From contig JAJDTT010000037.1 of assembly GCA_022827025.1 (NCBI GenBank), positions 1 through 64,000 on the forward strand: a stretch of DNA of 64,000 bases, read 5' to 3'. Numbering within the stretch: the first letter of the stretch is position 1; every line of letters starts with the position of its first letter. A program made the translations under genes and the position numbers. The stretch is from Acidobacteriota bacterium. GTDB taxonomy: Bacteria; Acidobacteriota; UBA6911; RPQK01; JAJDTT01. The notes beneath the pieces were generated by a model, which was not told the origin of the DNA, made no database searches, and saw nothing but the letters and a program-made list of their open reading frames with translations. Below, piece by piece: positions 1 through 7,179 of this stretch.

Positions 1-118
1 CCCTTGTGGGTGCCCTGCGGGGTCGCATCGTCCCCCGGCTGAGTCGCCGCTCCACGTCGCCATTCCCGGCGCCCGGAAGGACGCCGATCCCAGTCGGCGA
101 CTAGAAAGTCGCCGCTCC
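1..118. repeat. Composite palindromic repeat, copy A (cut by window start)
   Basis: Bases 1-118 are nearly identical, in inverted orientation, to 11484-11603; the main difference is a C-run two bases longer in the distal copy. It begins inside a family-1 hairpin (GTGGGTGCCC half) and ends with a family-2 hairpin at 96-118 whose arms are GGCGACT and AGTCGCC, followed by GCTCC. It lies in a gene-free stretch and has no coding potential that I can support. Confidence 0.8.
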
Positions 119-152
119 ACGCCGTCGCTCCACCCCCCGGCCAAGTAGGGAC

Positions 153-255
153 CGAGTCGTTGGACAGCGGCAACGCGGTGGGCGCCGCTGATGGACAATC
201 CCCGCCCAGTTTCTCGCAGGATCATGCGGGAGGCCCGGCGGTGGGGGACTTCTGA
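153..255. repeat. Second repeat block, copy A
   Basis: About 100 bases match 12332-12497 in direct orientation (shared landmarks: CGAGTCGTT, GACAGCGGCAACGCGGTG, GGACAATCCCCGCCC, GATCATGC, GTGGGGGACTTCTGA). The distal copy holds an extra internal duplication with a hairpin inserted in it, so this shorter form may be the ancestral one. No gene overlaps it. Confidence 0.75.
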
Positions 256-340
256 AACGTTTTCACGGCCTTGATTATGCGACCAAAGTGACAGGAGGGA
301 GTCCCTCGATCCACCGAGGATCATGTTGAGATAATGAGCT

Positions 341-361
341 AATCATGCTAGAAGCATGATT
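341..361. promoter_or_regulatory. Perfect palindrome abutting the antitoxin start; likely operator
   Basis: Nine-base arms AATCATGCT and AGCATGATT are separated by AGA and end one base before the antitoxin ATG at 363. FitAB/VapBC-type complexes are known to autoregulate by binding such inverted repeats through the ribbon-helix-helix antitoxin. Assignment as operator is inference from position and symmetry. Confidence 0.6.
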
Positions 362-362
362 G

Positions 363-593
363 ATGAATCTGCAAGTCAAGAATGTTCCGTCTGAATTGCA
401 TGAGCGCCTGCGGCGTCATGCCCATTCCCTCAACTGCACCATGAGCGATGTCGTGCTCACCGCGATCCGGCACGAGTTGGCCCGCCACGATTGGCGCAAA
501 CGCCATACGGGACGATCGAGAGTCGATTTGGGCGTTTCTGCGGCATCACTGCTTGAAGACGTGCGGGGAACCCGTTCCCAGGAGCTGGGGTGA
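363..593 (+). CDS. FitA/VapB-like ribbon-helix-helix antitoxin
   Basis: A 76-residue protein starting MNLQVKNVPSELHERLRRHA, which is the FitA-like pattern: a short beta strand (LQVKNVP) followed by two helices of an RHH DNA-binding fold and a basic, variable C-terminal tail that would wrap the toxin. The start at 363 follows an overlapping TTG at 360; the ATG is preferred. Its stop overlaps the GTG start of the downstream PIN-domain toxin, so the two are translationally coupled. A perfect palindrome lies just upstream, consistent with autoregulation. Family assignment is good; the specific subfamily is inferred. Confidence 0.82.
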   Translation: MNLQVKNVPSELHERLRRHAHSLNCTMSDVVLTAIRHELARHDWRKRHTGRSRVDLGVSAASLLEDVRGTRSQELG

Positions 594-991
594 CGCGATA
601 CGTCGTGGACGCCTCGGTGGCGGTCGAGTACCTGTTGAAGACCAATTTGGGTGAAAGCGTTGCACCCCTGATAGACGGTGCTTTTCTGGTGGCTCCGGAG
701 TTGATGGACGCCGAGGTGCTCGCAGTGCTGCGCCGGGCCGTTCTGAAGGGGCGCCTTGAGGAGCGCCGTGCCCGGTTGGCTGTCGAGGACCTGGTCCTCT
801 GGCCGGTTGAGCGGATCCCTCACCGCATCCTGGCCGAGTTGGCCTGGGAGCATCGGCACAACCTGAGCGCGTACGATTCATTCTACGTGGCGGCCGCTCG
901 CTGCTACGGTGTCCCACTGTTGACGGCGGACGGTCCCCTGTCGCGTGCCCCCGGGATCGGTGTGCCGGTCCACAATGTTCGTTGCGGTTGA
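590..991 (+). CDS. PIN-domain toxin (VapC-like)
   Basis: A 133-residue PIN-domain protein, predicted Mg2+-dependent RNase toxin. The acidic active-site set is visible: D7 (YVVDASV), E42 (MDAEV), D96 (SAYDSFY) and D114 (LTADG). It starts with GTG inside the end of the RHH antitoxin gene. The length is normal for VapC and no lesion is seen, so the pair looks functional. A MITE-like element starts 15 bases after the stop codon, so any terminator would be inside or beyond that element. Confidence 0.88.
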   Translation: MTRYVVDASVAVEYLLKTNLGESVAPLIDGAFLVAPELMDAEVLAVLRRAVLKGRLEERRARLAVEDLVLWPVERIPHRILAELAWEHRHNLSAYDSFYVAAARCYGVPLLTADGPLSRAPGIGVPVHNVRCG

Positions 992-1006
992 TTCAGGCCC
1001 TGGTCG

Positions 1007-1212
1007 CTAGTGTGCCGTCCCTCAAATAGACGTAGGGGCGACCCTTGTGGTCGCCCGCCCGGCACCGGTGGCCGAGATCGTTCCGGAGGGTGTTTTGGTC
1101 CTGGTGGCGTGACTTGGACCGAAGAGGGCACCCACAAGGGGTGCCCCTACGGAGATTCGAAATCGAGGCTCGATCCGTTACGAACACATGTATTTGCGGG
1201 ACAGCACACTAG
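1007..1212. mobile_element. MITE-like element with 22-bp terminal inverted repeats (complete copy)
   Basis: The ends 1007-1028 and 1191-1212 are inverted repeats matching at 20 of 22 positions; each begins CTAGTGTGCYGTCCC. CTAG is itself palindromic, so it may be either part of the inverted repeat or a 4-bp target duplication. Inside are two inverted copies of the family-1 hairpin (1032-1056 and 1126-1152). No open frame encodes a transposase, so it would be non-autonomous. Related, end-damaged copies lie at 19366-19550 and about 37837-38011. Confidence 0.75.
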
Positions 1213-1284
1213 GCCAAAGCGTGCCCTTCCGGTGTGGGCGAGATCATGAGACAATGAGCGCAAATCATTCTGGAGATTGAAGCC

Positions 1285-2727
1285 ATGTTCCACCCGCCAC
1301 AACCTCCGCCTCTGGACCGCCGCGACATGCTGCATCGGCTGGGTGCGGGATTCGGCGTCCTGGGACTCGCGGGCGTCCTGGCTGAGGAGCGCGTTCTGGG
1401 GACCGGGGACTCGGGAGCGCCGCTCTCGGCGACGGGTTCACCTCTGGCTCCCAAGGCGCCCCATTTCGCTCCCCGGGCCAAGCACGTGATCCAGCTCTTC
1501 ATGCCCGGCGGACCCTCCCAGGTCGACACCTTCGACTACAAGCCGGAGATCCGGAAGTACCAGGGGCAGCGTCCCGCCATCGTGGACCGGAAGTCCCTTC
1601 GCAATACCAAGAACGGGCTCTTCCCCTCGCCTTTCGGATTCAAGCAATACGGCGAGTGCGGCAAGTGGGTCAGCGACATCTTTCCCCATGTAGGTGAGTG
1701 CGTCGACGACATCAGCTTCATCCATTCCATGCACACGGACATCCCGGAGCACGCCGGGGCCATCCTGATGATGAACCTGGGCCACCTGCAGCCGAGCCGG
1801 CCCAGCATGGGTTCCTGGCTGGTCTACGGCCTGGGTTCCGACAACCAGGATCTTCCCGGGTTCGTGGCCATGAGTCCGCGGGGCCAGCCGCGCGGCAAGC
1901 TGGCCAACTGGGGAAACTCCTTCCTCCCGGGAGCCTACTCCGGAACCTACGTGAACCTGCACGAGATGAAGCCGGACCGCATCGTGAGCGATCTCAAGAA
2001 CAACTGGCTGCCCCGGGCGGAACAGCGCCGGCAGGTCGATCTTCTGACTCGGCTCAATCGCATGGACCTGGACCGGCAGCAACAGGACCAGCACCTGGAA
2101 AGCAGCATCCAGGCCATGGAGATGGCCTTCCGGATGCAGTTCGCGGCGCCTGAGGCCTTCGATCTCTCGCAGGAGAGCAAGGCCATTCGGGAGCTCTACG
2201 GCGACAGCGAGTACGCCAAGGGTTGCCTGCTGGCGCGGCGGCTCGTGGAACGGGGTGTGCGGATGGTCCAGGTGTCCCATTCCATCGACCACTACGACAT
2301 CGCCTGGGACACGGGCCACAGCGATATCGTCGGGGGCCACAAGAAGCTGGCGGATGCCTGCGACCGGGGGATCGCGGCCCTGATCAAGGATCTGAAGCAG
2401 CGGGGCATGCTGGACGAGACCCTGGTGATCTGGGGCGGCGAGTTCGGCCGGGCTCCCACGTCGGAGGGGCAAAAAGGAAGGGACCACGACCACTACGGCT
2501 TCACCGTCTGGATGGCCGGCGGCGGCGTCAAGGGAGGCTTCAGCTACGGCGCCACCGACCAGTTCGGGCTCACGGCGGTGGAGAACCGGGTGCACGTCCA
2601 TGACCTCCACGCCACCATCCTCCACCTCATGGGCATCGACCACGAACGGCTCACCTACCGTTACTCGGGCCGGGACTTCCGCCTGACCGACGTGCACGGG
2701 AAGGTGGTCCACGACATCATCGCTTGA
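1285..2727 (+). CDS. DUF1501 family exported protein
   Basis: A 480-residue DUF1501 (sulfatase-like, alkaline-phosphatase superfamily) protein. The N-terminus has a twin-arginine-type signal (RRDMLHRLGAGFGVLGLAG, residues about 12-30), so export of the folded protein by Tat is likely. Family hallmarks are MPGGPSQVDTFDYKP near residue 72, WGGEFGRAP near 390 and DHDHYGF just after it. Proteins of this family are abundant in Acidobacteriota, Planctomycetota and Verrucomicrobiota, commonly next to DUF1553/DUF1549 proteins, which are absent here. The biochemical role is unknown. The aldo/keto reductase start lies 44 bases after the stop, suggesting co-transcription. Confidence 0.88.
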   Translation: MFHPPQPPPLDRRDMLHRLGAGFGVLGLAGVLAEERVLGTGDSGAPLSATGSPLAPKAPHFAPRAKHVIQLFMPGGPSQVDTFDYKPEIRKYQGQRPAIVDRKSLRNTKNGLFPSPFGFKQYGECGKWVSDIFPHVGECVDDISFIHSMHTDIPEHAGAILMMNLGHLQPSRPSMGSWLVYGLGSDNQDLPGFVAMSPRGQPRGKLANWGNSFLPGAYSGTYVNLHEMKPDRIVSDLKNNWLPRAEQRRQVDLLTRLNRMDLDRQQQDQHLESSIQAMEMAFRMQFAAPEAFDLSQESKAIRELYGDSEYAKGCLLARRLVERGVRMVQVSHSIDHYDIAWDTGHSDIVGGHKKLADACDRGIAALIKDLKQRGMLDETLVIWGGEFGRAPTSEGQKGRDHDHYGFTVWMAGGGVKGGFSYGATDQFGLTAVENRVHVHDLHATILHLMGIDHERLTYRYSGRDFRLTDVHGKVVHDIIA

Positions 2728-2771
2728 GCGTCCGCGGCGGCCGCTGCCGCGGTTTTCCCACGGAGCTGGCC

Positions 2772-3917
2772 ATGATCGCTGACACGGATCGCAGACACTT
2801 CCTCAAGACCCTCGGGGCCGCCGCCGGAACGGCCGCCCTGGGCCTTTCCAAGGCCGGATGCGCGACGTCGCCGCCGGACGCCGGCCCGGAACGTCCCTCC
2901 CACCTGGTGAGATTCGGCCACACCGACCTGTGGGTCTCCCGGCTGTGTCAGGGAACCGCCTTCCGGACCCATCTCTCCCGCAAAGGGGAAAGCAAAGAGG
3001 CGCACGATTTCTTGCGCCACTGCATCGACGTGGGGATCAACTTCTTCGATACAGCCGAGGCCTATGGCTCCGGCGAGTCGGAGATCGCCCTGGGCCACGG
3101 CATTGCGGGCCGGCGGCACGAGGTCGTCATCTCCACCAAGGCGTATCCGCGTGTCGACGGTGAGAGGATCGCCCTGACCGAGTCGATCCTGAGAACCCGG
3201 GTGGAAGGCAGTCTCAAGCGCCTGGGAACCGACTACATCGACCTCTATTTCATCCACGGTCCCGACAAGAAAACTCCCTCCTTTCATGAAGAGGCACCGG
3301 ACCGGGAGGCTCCGACGCGGGCGCACATGGAGGAGATCGCAGCCGCCATGACCGCCCTGGTGGAGTCGGGGAAGATCCGCTATTGGGGAGTCTCCAATCA
3401 CCTCCCGAGGCAGGTGGAGGAACTGATGGAAGCGGGGAATCAACCCGGCAGACTACCTCTGGCCGGGCTCCAGGACTACTTGACCGTCGTGGCCGGAGAT
3501 CGCCTGAGCCTCATGGTTGATGGATTGTTCCCTCTGATTCGGCGGGGAAACCTGGGACTCATGGCCTTCAGTCCGTTGGGAGGAGGCAGCCTGGTGCCGG
3601 GACGGGAGGATCAGCAAACGTCCGCGGTCAGGGACGTGGTGACGGTATTGGATGACGTGGCCGGCGAGTTGGGTGTGACCCGTCCCCAGGTCTGCGTCGC
3701 CTGGGTCGCCGCCCATTCCGAGGTCGCCAGCGTCCTCTCCGGCGCCGAGAAACCGGAGCATGTGGAGGAGAATCTCAAGGGGACCGGTTTGACCCTGCCG
3801 GCCTCGGCCATGGCCAGGCTCAACGCCGCAGCGGCCATCTACGCGGTCCGAATGAGCCAGGAGAAGACGGCCCGCCACTCCACCGGCGGCAGGAATGCGG
3901 CGCCTGCGCGTCTATGA
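2772..3917 (+). CDS. Tat-exported aldo/keto reductase
   Basis: A 381-residue aldo/keto reductase. The start chosen is ATG 2772, giving a twin-arginine signal (DRRHFLKTLGAAAGTAALGL). A longer frame from 2724 would bury the signal. A cysteine at residue 30 could be a lipid site, but the preceding KAG fits a lipobox poorly. The catalytic tetrad is present: D93 and Y98 (FFDTAEAYG), K123 (STKAY) and H162 (YFIHGP), so NAD(P)H-dependent oxidoreduction of a carbonyl or sugar is likely. Its 3' end overlaps by 6 bases the convergent sialidase-like gene. Export of such reductases is common in Acidobacteriota and Planctomycetota; substrate unknown. Confidence 0.87.
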   Translation: MIADTDRRHFLKTLGAAAGTAALGLSKAGCATSPPDAGPERPSHLVRFGHTDLWVSRLCQGTAFRTHLSRKGESKEAHDFLRHCIDVGINFFDTAEAYGSGESEIALGHGIAGRRHEVVISTKAYPRVDGERIALTESILRTRVEGSLKRLGTDYIDLYFIHGPDKKTPSFHEEAPDREAPTRAHMEEIAAAMTALVESGKIRYWGVSNHLPRQVEELMEAGNQPGRLPLAGLQDYLTVVAGDRLSLMVDGLFPLIRRGNLGLMAFSPLGGGSLVPGREDQQTSAVRDVVTVLDDVAGELGVTRPQVCVAWVAAHSEVASVLSGAEKPEHVEENLKGTGLTLPASAMARLNAAAAIYAVRMSQEKTARHSTGGRNAAPARL

Positions 3918-5075
3918 GACCCGCCACCGGACCACGCCCATGTGGTAGCGCTGGTGCATGGGGATCCGCTGGCAGTAGTAGGCGGTGACGATGGTGCCGT
4001 CCTTCAGTTGCACGCTGGAGGGGTAGCCGCCGTCGACGCCGCCGGGCCGCGTGTTCGCCCGCCGCACCGTCGTGTTGAAGAGCACCCTCGGCGCGCCCCA
4101 GGTCAGCCCCTCATCTCGGCTGATGCGGGCGAAGACACCCAACATGCCTCGCAGCCGGGATCCATAGGTGAGGAGGATCCCCCCGTCCTGCAGCCGGATG
4201 AGGTTGGCCGGCACCTGTCCCGGCAGGGACGCGGGACCCAGATGCTTCCAGGTCTGTCCGGCGTCTTCCGAGACCGAGATGTGGGTATGACTGTTCCGGT
4301 GGGTCCGGGTGGCGGCCAGGAGACGTTTTCCTCCGGTGACGAGCAGAGTCGACTCGTTGAAGTCGTCCTCCCCCAGGGGGCGGGGGTAGCCCCAGGTGCG
4401 GCCGTCGTCATCGCTGAAGAAGACCCAGGCCGTGTTGGTCCGGATGTGGTCCCCCGTGTAGCCCGTAACGGCCAGGCGTCCGTCGTGCAGGGCGGCGATG
4501 TCGCCGAAGGGGATGACGTGGTCCGCGCCCGGCGGCAACTCCAGGCTGCTCCGGCAGGTCCAGGTCTTGAGGCCGTCGGTGGAGCGGCAGACCACCGATT
4601 GAATGATGGGCCTCAACTTGGTGACCGGATCCGGAGGCGCCACCTTGGAGCCGCTGCAGAGCACCACGAAGGAGCCCTTCGGCGTGAGGCCGGCCGCCAG
4701 GTCCTTCCGGTTGGTGCCCGGTTCGTTGGGGGCCGGAATGCTCACGAATTTCCACATGCGGCCGCCGTCGTCACTTCTCCAGCACTCGGCGGCTCCGTCG
4801 CAGAAGCCGTGACAGGGACTCCCGAAGATGGTGGCCACGATGGAATCGTCGGGCATGAGGGTGAGATTGGGCCAGGCGCACTTGTTGTCGACGGCGACGA
4901 ACCGCTCGACCTGGTCCATGTGGACGAGGTGGCCGGTATCCTCACTTTCGGCTGATGCCGGCGCTGGCGCTCCCAACGGAGATGCCTTCGCCGTGCCGAG
5001 GCCAGCCAGGCCAAGGAGGGTAGAGCCCACCATTCCGCGGCGGCTGAGTACTCGGGCACGGAAGCGTCGTTTCAT
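3912..5075 (-). CDS. Sialidase-like (BNR repeat) exported protein
   Basis: A 387-residue six-bladed-propeller sialidase/neuraminidase-superfamily protein. The start at 5075 is supported by a GGAGG site just upstream and gives a signal containing RRGMVGSTLLGLAGLG. Asp-box (BNR) motifs are visible: RSDDGGRMW, RSTDGLKTW, FSDDDGRTW, VSEDAGQTW and ISRDEGLTW. These mark the fold but not the substrate; many such proteins are not true sialidases. It sits 26 bases downstream of the 5102-6181 propeller gene on the same strand, so the two are probably one transcript. Confidence 0.85.
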   Translation of the reverse strand: MKRRFRARVLSRRGMVGSTLLGLAGLGTAKASPLGAPAPASAESEDTGHLVHMDQVERFVAVDNKCAWPNLTLMPDDSIVATIFGSPCHGFCDGAAECWRSDDGGRMWKFVSIPAPNEPGTNRKDLAAGLTPKGSFVVLCSGSKVAPPDPVTKLRPIIQSVVCRSTDGLKTWTCRSSLELPPGADHVIPFGDIAALHDGRLAVTGYTGDHIRTNTAWVFFSDDDGRTWGYPRPLGEDDFNESTLLVTGGKRLLAATRTHRNSHTHISVSEDAGQTWKHLGPASLPGQVPANLIRLQDGGILLTYGSRLRGMLGVFARISRDEGLTWGAPRVLFNTTVRRANTRPGGVDGGYPSSVQLKDGTIVTAYYCQRIPMHQRYHMGVVRWRVS

Positions 5076-5086
5076 GATGGACCTCC

Positions 5087-5105
5087 GGTGAGAAATGCGG
5101 ATCAA
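5087..5105. repeat. Short repeat (family 3), solitary partial copy
   Basis: GGTGAGAAATGCGG followed by ATCAA matches the arm of the inverted repeat at 16437-16567 with one or two differences. It fills the gap between two minus-strand genes and contributes the stop codon of the upstream one (5102-5104). Chance similarity is possible for so short a match. Confidence 0.4.
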
Positions 5106-6181
5106 TGGCGGCCGAGTCCGAACTCGTTCCCCATGGTGACGACCTTGCCGTCCCGGAAATGCACCTCGATGAACTTGGAGCTGGCGAAGGGGCGGCCGTC
5201 TTCGTCCCGGAAGACTCCGACACGCTTCTTGGTCCTGGCGTCGAAGATGTCGGGCGCGTGGGAATAGGCGTACTTGCCGTCCAGGCTGAAGGTGACCCAG
5301 CCGTGGCCTCCCATGGAGAGGTTCACGTGGCCCATTTCCCGGGGCGGCATCTGCGTGGCGTCGAAGTAGAAGAGCTTCCGGCCCGCCTGGTCGCTGATCC
5401 ACAGTTCCTTGTGGTCGGGCGTCAGGCCGGCGCCGTGGGTCCGATGGCGGATCTTCTCCTTGCCGGCGAAGACCCGGTGCAGCAACTTGCCCTGTTTCAG
5501 ATCGACCACGTCGAACCCCACGTGTCTCCCCAGGCAGACGAAGGCCAGGCTGTGGTCGCGGGTGACGGTGTACGGAAAGATCATGTACTCGCCCACTTCG
5601 GGTACCTGGCGGACGATGCTGTCGTCCCGGATGTCGAACATGGTCAGCATGGTCCGGGTTCCCAGGAAGAAGTGCCGTCCGTCCAGGCCCACGATGCTGT
5701 TGTGGGCGTTGGGCCCCACGGGAATCCGCTTGATGAAATCCCCGTTTTGCGCGTTGATCACCACGAAGCCGGCGTCTTCCTCCGTGTACCAGAATCCGGT
5801 GGGAGCGTAGATCTTCTTGCCGTCCATGGTGATGGAGGACCGGTCGCAGCATCCCGGCGCGAACGTGTTCTCCCAGAGGACCTTCTCCGCCTCCAGGTCG
5901 AAAGCGCCCAGGCGGTGGTTGGTCGTGGAGTAGTAGACGGCGTGGTTGATCAGGCTCCCGGTGAAGCCTCGAAGTCCTTCCTGGAAGATGGGGATGTGGA
6001 TCCTCCGGACGAACTTGTGGCCGTTTTCGATATCGAAGATGAGGATTCCGGTGCCCGATCGGCCTTCCACCTGAGCTCCGTCCGGAGTGCTCATGTAGAG
6101 GTAGCGCCGGGTTTCGGTTTGGCCCGGGAGCATGGTCCCGAGCGCCAGAAAAATTGCAACGATGAAATTCAAGCGAGACAT
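5102..6181 (-). CDS. Secreted YVTN-type beta-propeller protein
   Basis: A 359-residue protein with a cleavable signal (MSRLNFIVAIFLALGTMLPG) followed by repeating propeller blades of the YVTN/PQQ-associated kind, e.g. GILIFDIENGHKFVRRI, HRLGAFDLEAEKVLWENTF and GFVVINAQNGDFIKRIPVG. ATG 6181 is chosen over upstream starts because it places the signal at the N-terminus. These proteins are periplasmic or surface-bound; function unknown, with no catalytic motif recognised. It lies upstream of the sialidase-like gene on the same strand. Confidence 0.82.
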   Translation of the reverse strand: MSRLNFIVAIFLALGTMLPGQTETRRYLYMSTPDGAQVEGRSGTGILIFDIENGHKFVRRIHIPIFQEGLRGFTGSLINHAVYYSTTNHRLGAFDLEAEKVLWENTFAPGCCDRSSITMDGKKIYAPTGFWYTEEDAGFVVINAQNGDFIKRIPVGPNAHNSIVGLDGRHFFLGTRTMLTMFDIRDDSIVRQVPEVGEYMIFPYTVTRDHSLAFVCLGRHVGFDVVDLKQGKLLHRVFAGKEKIRHRTHGAGLTPDHKELWISDQAGRKLFYFDATQMPPREMGHVNLSMGGHGWVTFSLDGKYAYSHAPDIFDARTKKRVGVFRDEDGRPFASSKFIEVHFRDGKVVTMGNEFGLGRH

Positions 6182-6398
6182 GGCCGAAATTCTACTTCTC
6201 CGGCCCGGAGACTGTCCATTCGGGCCACGGCGCCATACGGCGGGCACCGTTTCTCCTTGATGACGGACTCCCCATATCCCTCCCGGGGCGCCTGCCGCGC
6301 AATTTGCTTGTCAATGGCCCTCGAAATTTGACGCTGGTGATAGTCTGGTTCCGCGACCCGGAGGTCAGTTGGGTGAAGTGCAGAAGGGGAGACACGCC

Positions 6399-6620
6399 AT
6401 GAACAGGCAGTTGACTGCGATCATCGAACGCGAAGGAGATGGATACGTTGCCCTGTGCCCGGAAGTGGATGTCGTCAGCCAAGGCAACACCGTGTCCGAA
6501 GCACGCGACAACCTCGCCGAAGCGCTGACTCTGTTTTTCGAGACCGCCTCTGCCGGGGAAATCGCCAAGCGCTTGCGTGGCGAAGTCTACATAACGCGCG
6601 TCGAGGTCGCCGTTGGGTAG
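6399..6620 (+). CDS. hicB: HicB-type antitoxin
   Basis: A 73-residue HicB antitoxin. It has the partial RNase-H-like fold pattern MNRQLTAIIEREGDGYVALC, PEVDVVSQGNTVSEARDNL, EALTLFFETA. ATG 6399 has an AGGGGAGA ribosome site and is preferred over an upstream TTG. No C-terminal DNA-binding domain is present, so autoregulation by this short form is uncertain. It overlaps by 8 bases a hicA toxin reading frame that is frameshifted. Gene order is hicB-hicA, the less common arrangement. Confidence 0.85.
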   Translation: MNRQLTAIIEREGDGYVALCPEVDVVSQGNTVSEARDNLAEALTLFFETASAGEIAKRLRGEVYITRVEVAVG

Positions 6621-6832
6621 GCTCCGCGTTCTTTCGGGCCGGGAGGTCTTGCCGGATCCTCGAGTTACATGGTTTCGTGAAGGCTAGAAGGCGTGGCAGC
6701 CACGTGGCAATGCAAAAGGCTGGCGCCGACGGTACGGTCACAGTCCCGGTGCCCGATCATAGAGAGCTGCGTGTCGGCACGTTGATGTCGATTATCCGGC
6801 AGTCTGGCCTGCCTCGTTCGAGATTTGAATGA
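6613..6832 (+). pseudogene. hicA: HicA-type toxin, frameshifted
   Basis: Reading from TTG 6613 gives a HicA-like start (GRLRVLSGREV), then the frame fails. One base further on, the +1 frame continues exactly where HicA should (RILELHGFVKARRRGSHVAM) and ends at 6830-6832 with VPVPDHRELRVGTLMSIIRQ, typical of HicA. Removing one T around 6648 would restore about 72 residues, including the conserved catalytic histidine in RGSH. Either the toxin is inactivated while the antitoxin remains, or this is a sequencing/assembly error at a short T run. Confidence 0.75.
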
Positions 6833-6837
6833 ACATC

Positions 6838-6957
6838 ATGAAGAGGACTGGCGAAGCCGCGTTCGAGACAGTCATCGAGGCGCACCTGCTGTATCATAGC
6901 TATACGTCCGTCTCGGGAGAGGGCTTCGAACGTAAACGCGCCATTTTTCTCGATTGA
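6838..6957 (+). pseudogene. Remnant of type I restriction subunit HsdR (N-terminus)
   Basis: A 39-codon frame reads MKRTGEAAFETVIEAHLLYH and later GFERKRAIFLD before a stop. This resembles the extreme N-terminus of HsdR/DEAD-type restriction subunits (pattern T-E-A-A-x-E-x-x-I-E-A-H-L-L ... GFDRERAIF). Nothing after the stop continues the family in any frame I examined, and the rest of 6958-7179 has no gene I can support. It is most simply a deletion remnant. An HsdS remnant lies at 53030. Confidence 0.6.
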
Positions 6958-7179
6958 CGCCGTGCAAACGCTGGTGGAGGTTCTCGTATCGGAAGGGCTT
7001 CCCCGCGACTCGGTCGGACGAAAGACGACAAAGCCATACGCACTCCGACGCCAACCGTCGTGGGGCGGATAGGTCCGATGACCGGCCGGAAGACAGTCCC
7101 GTTGTAATATGGGTTGAATTGATTCCAAGAGGCGTGACGCTAACCGCGGGGCGGTGTTCCGGCAGGAGGAAGGATCACA

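Noticed and set aside
1438-2712. Long minus-strand open frame (424 codons) opposite the DUF1501 gene
   Set aside because: It has no family character and is the mirror of a well-supported coding frame; long antisense frames are expected at this GC content.
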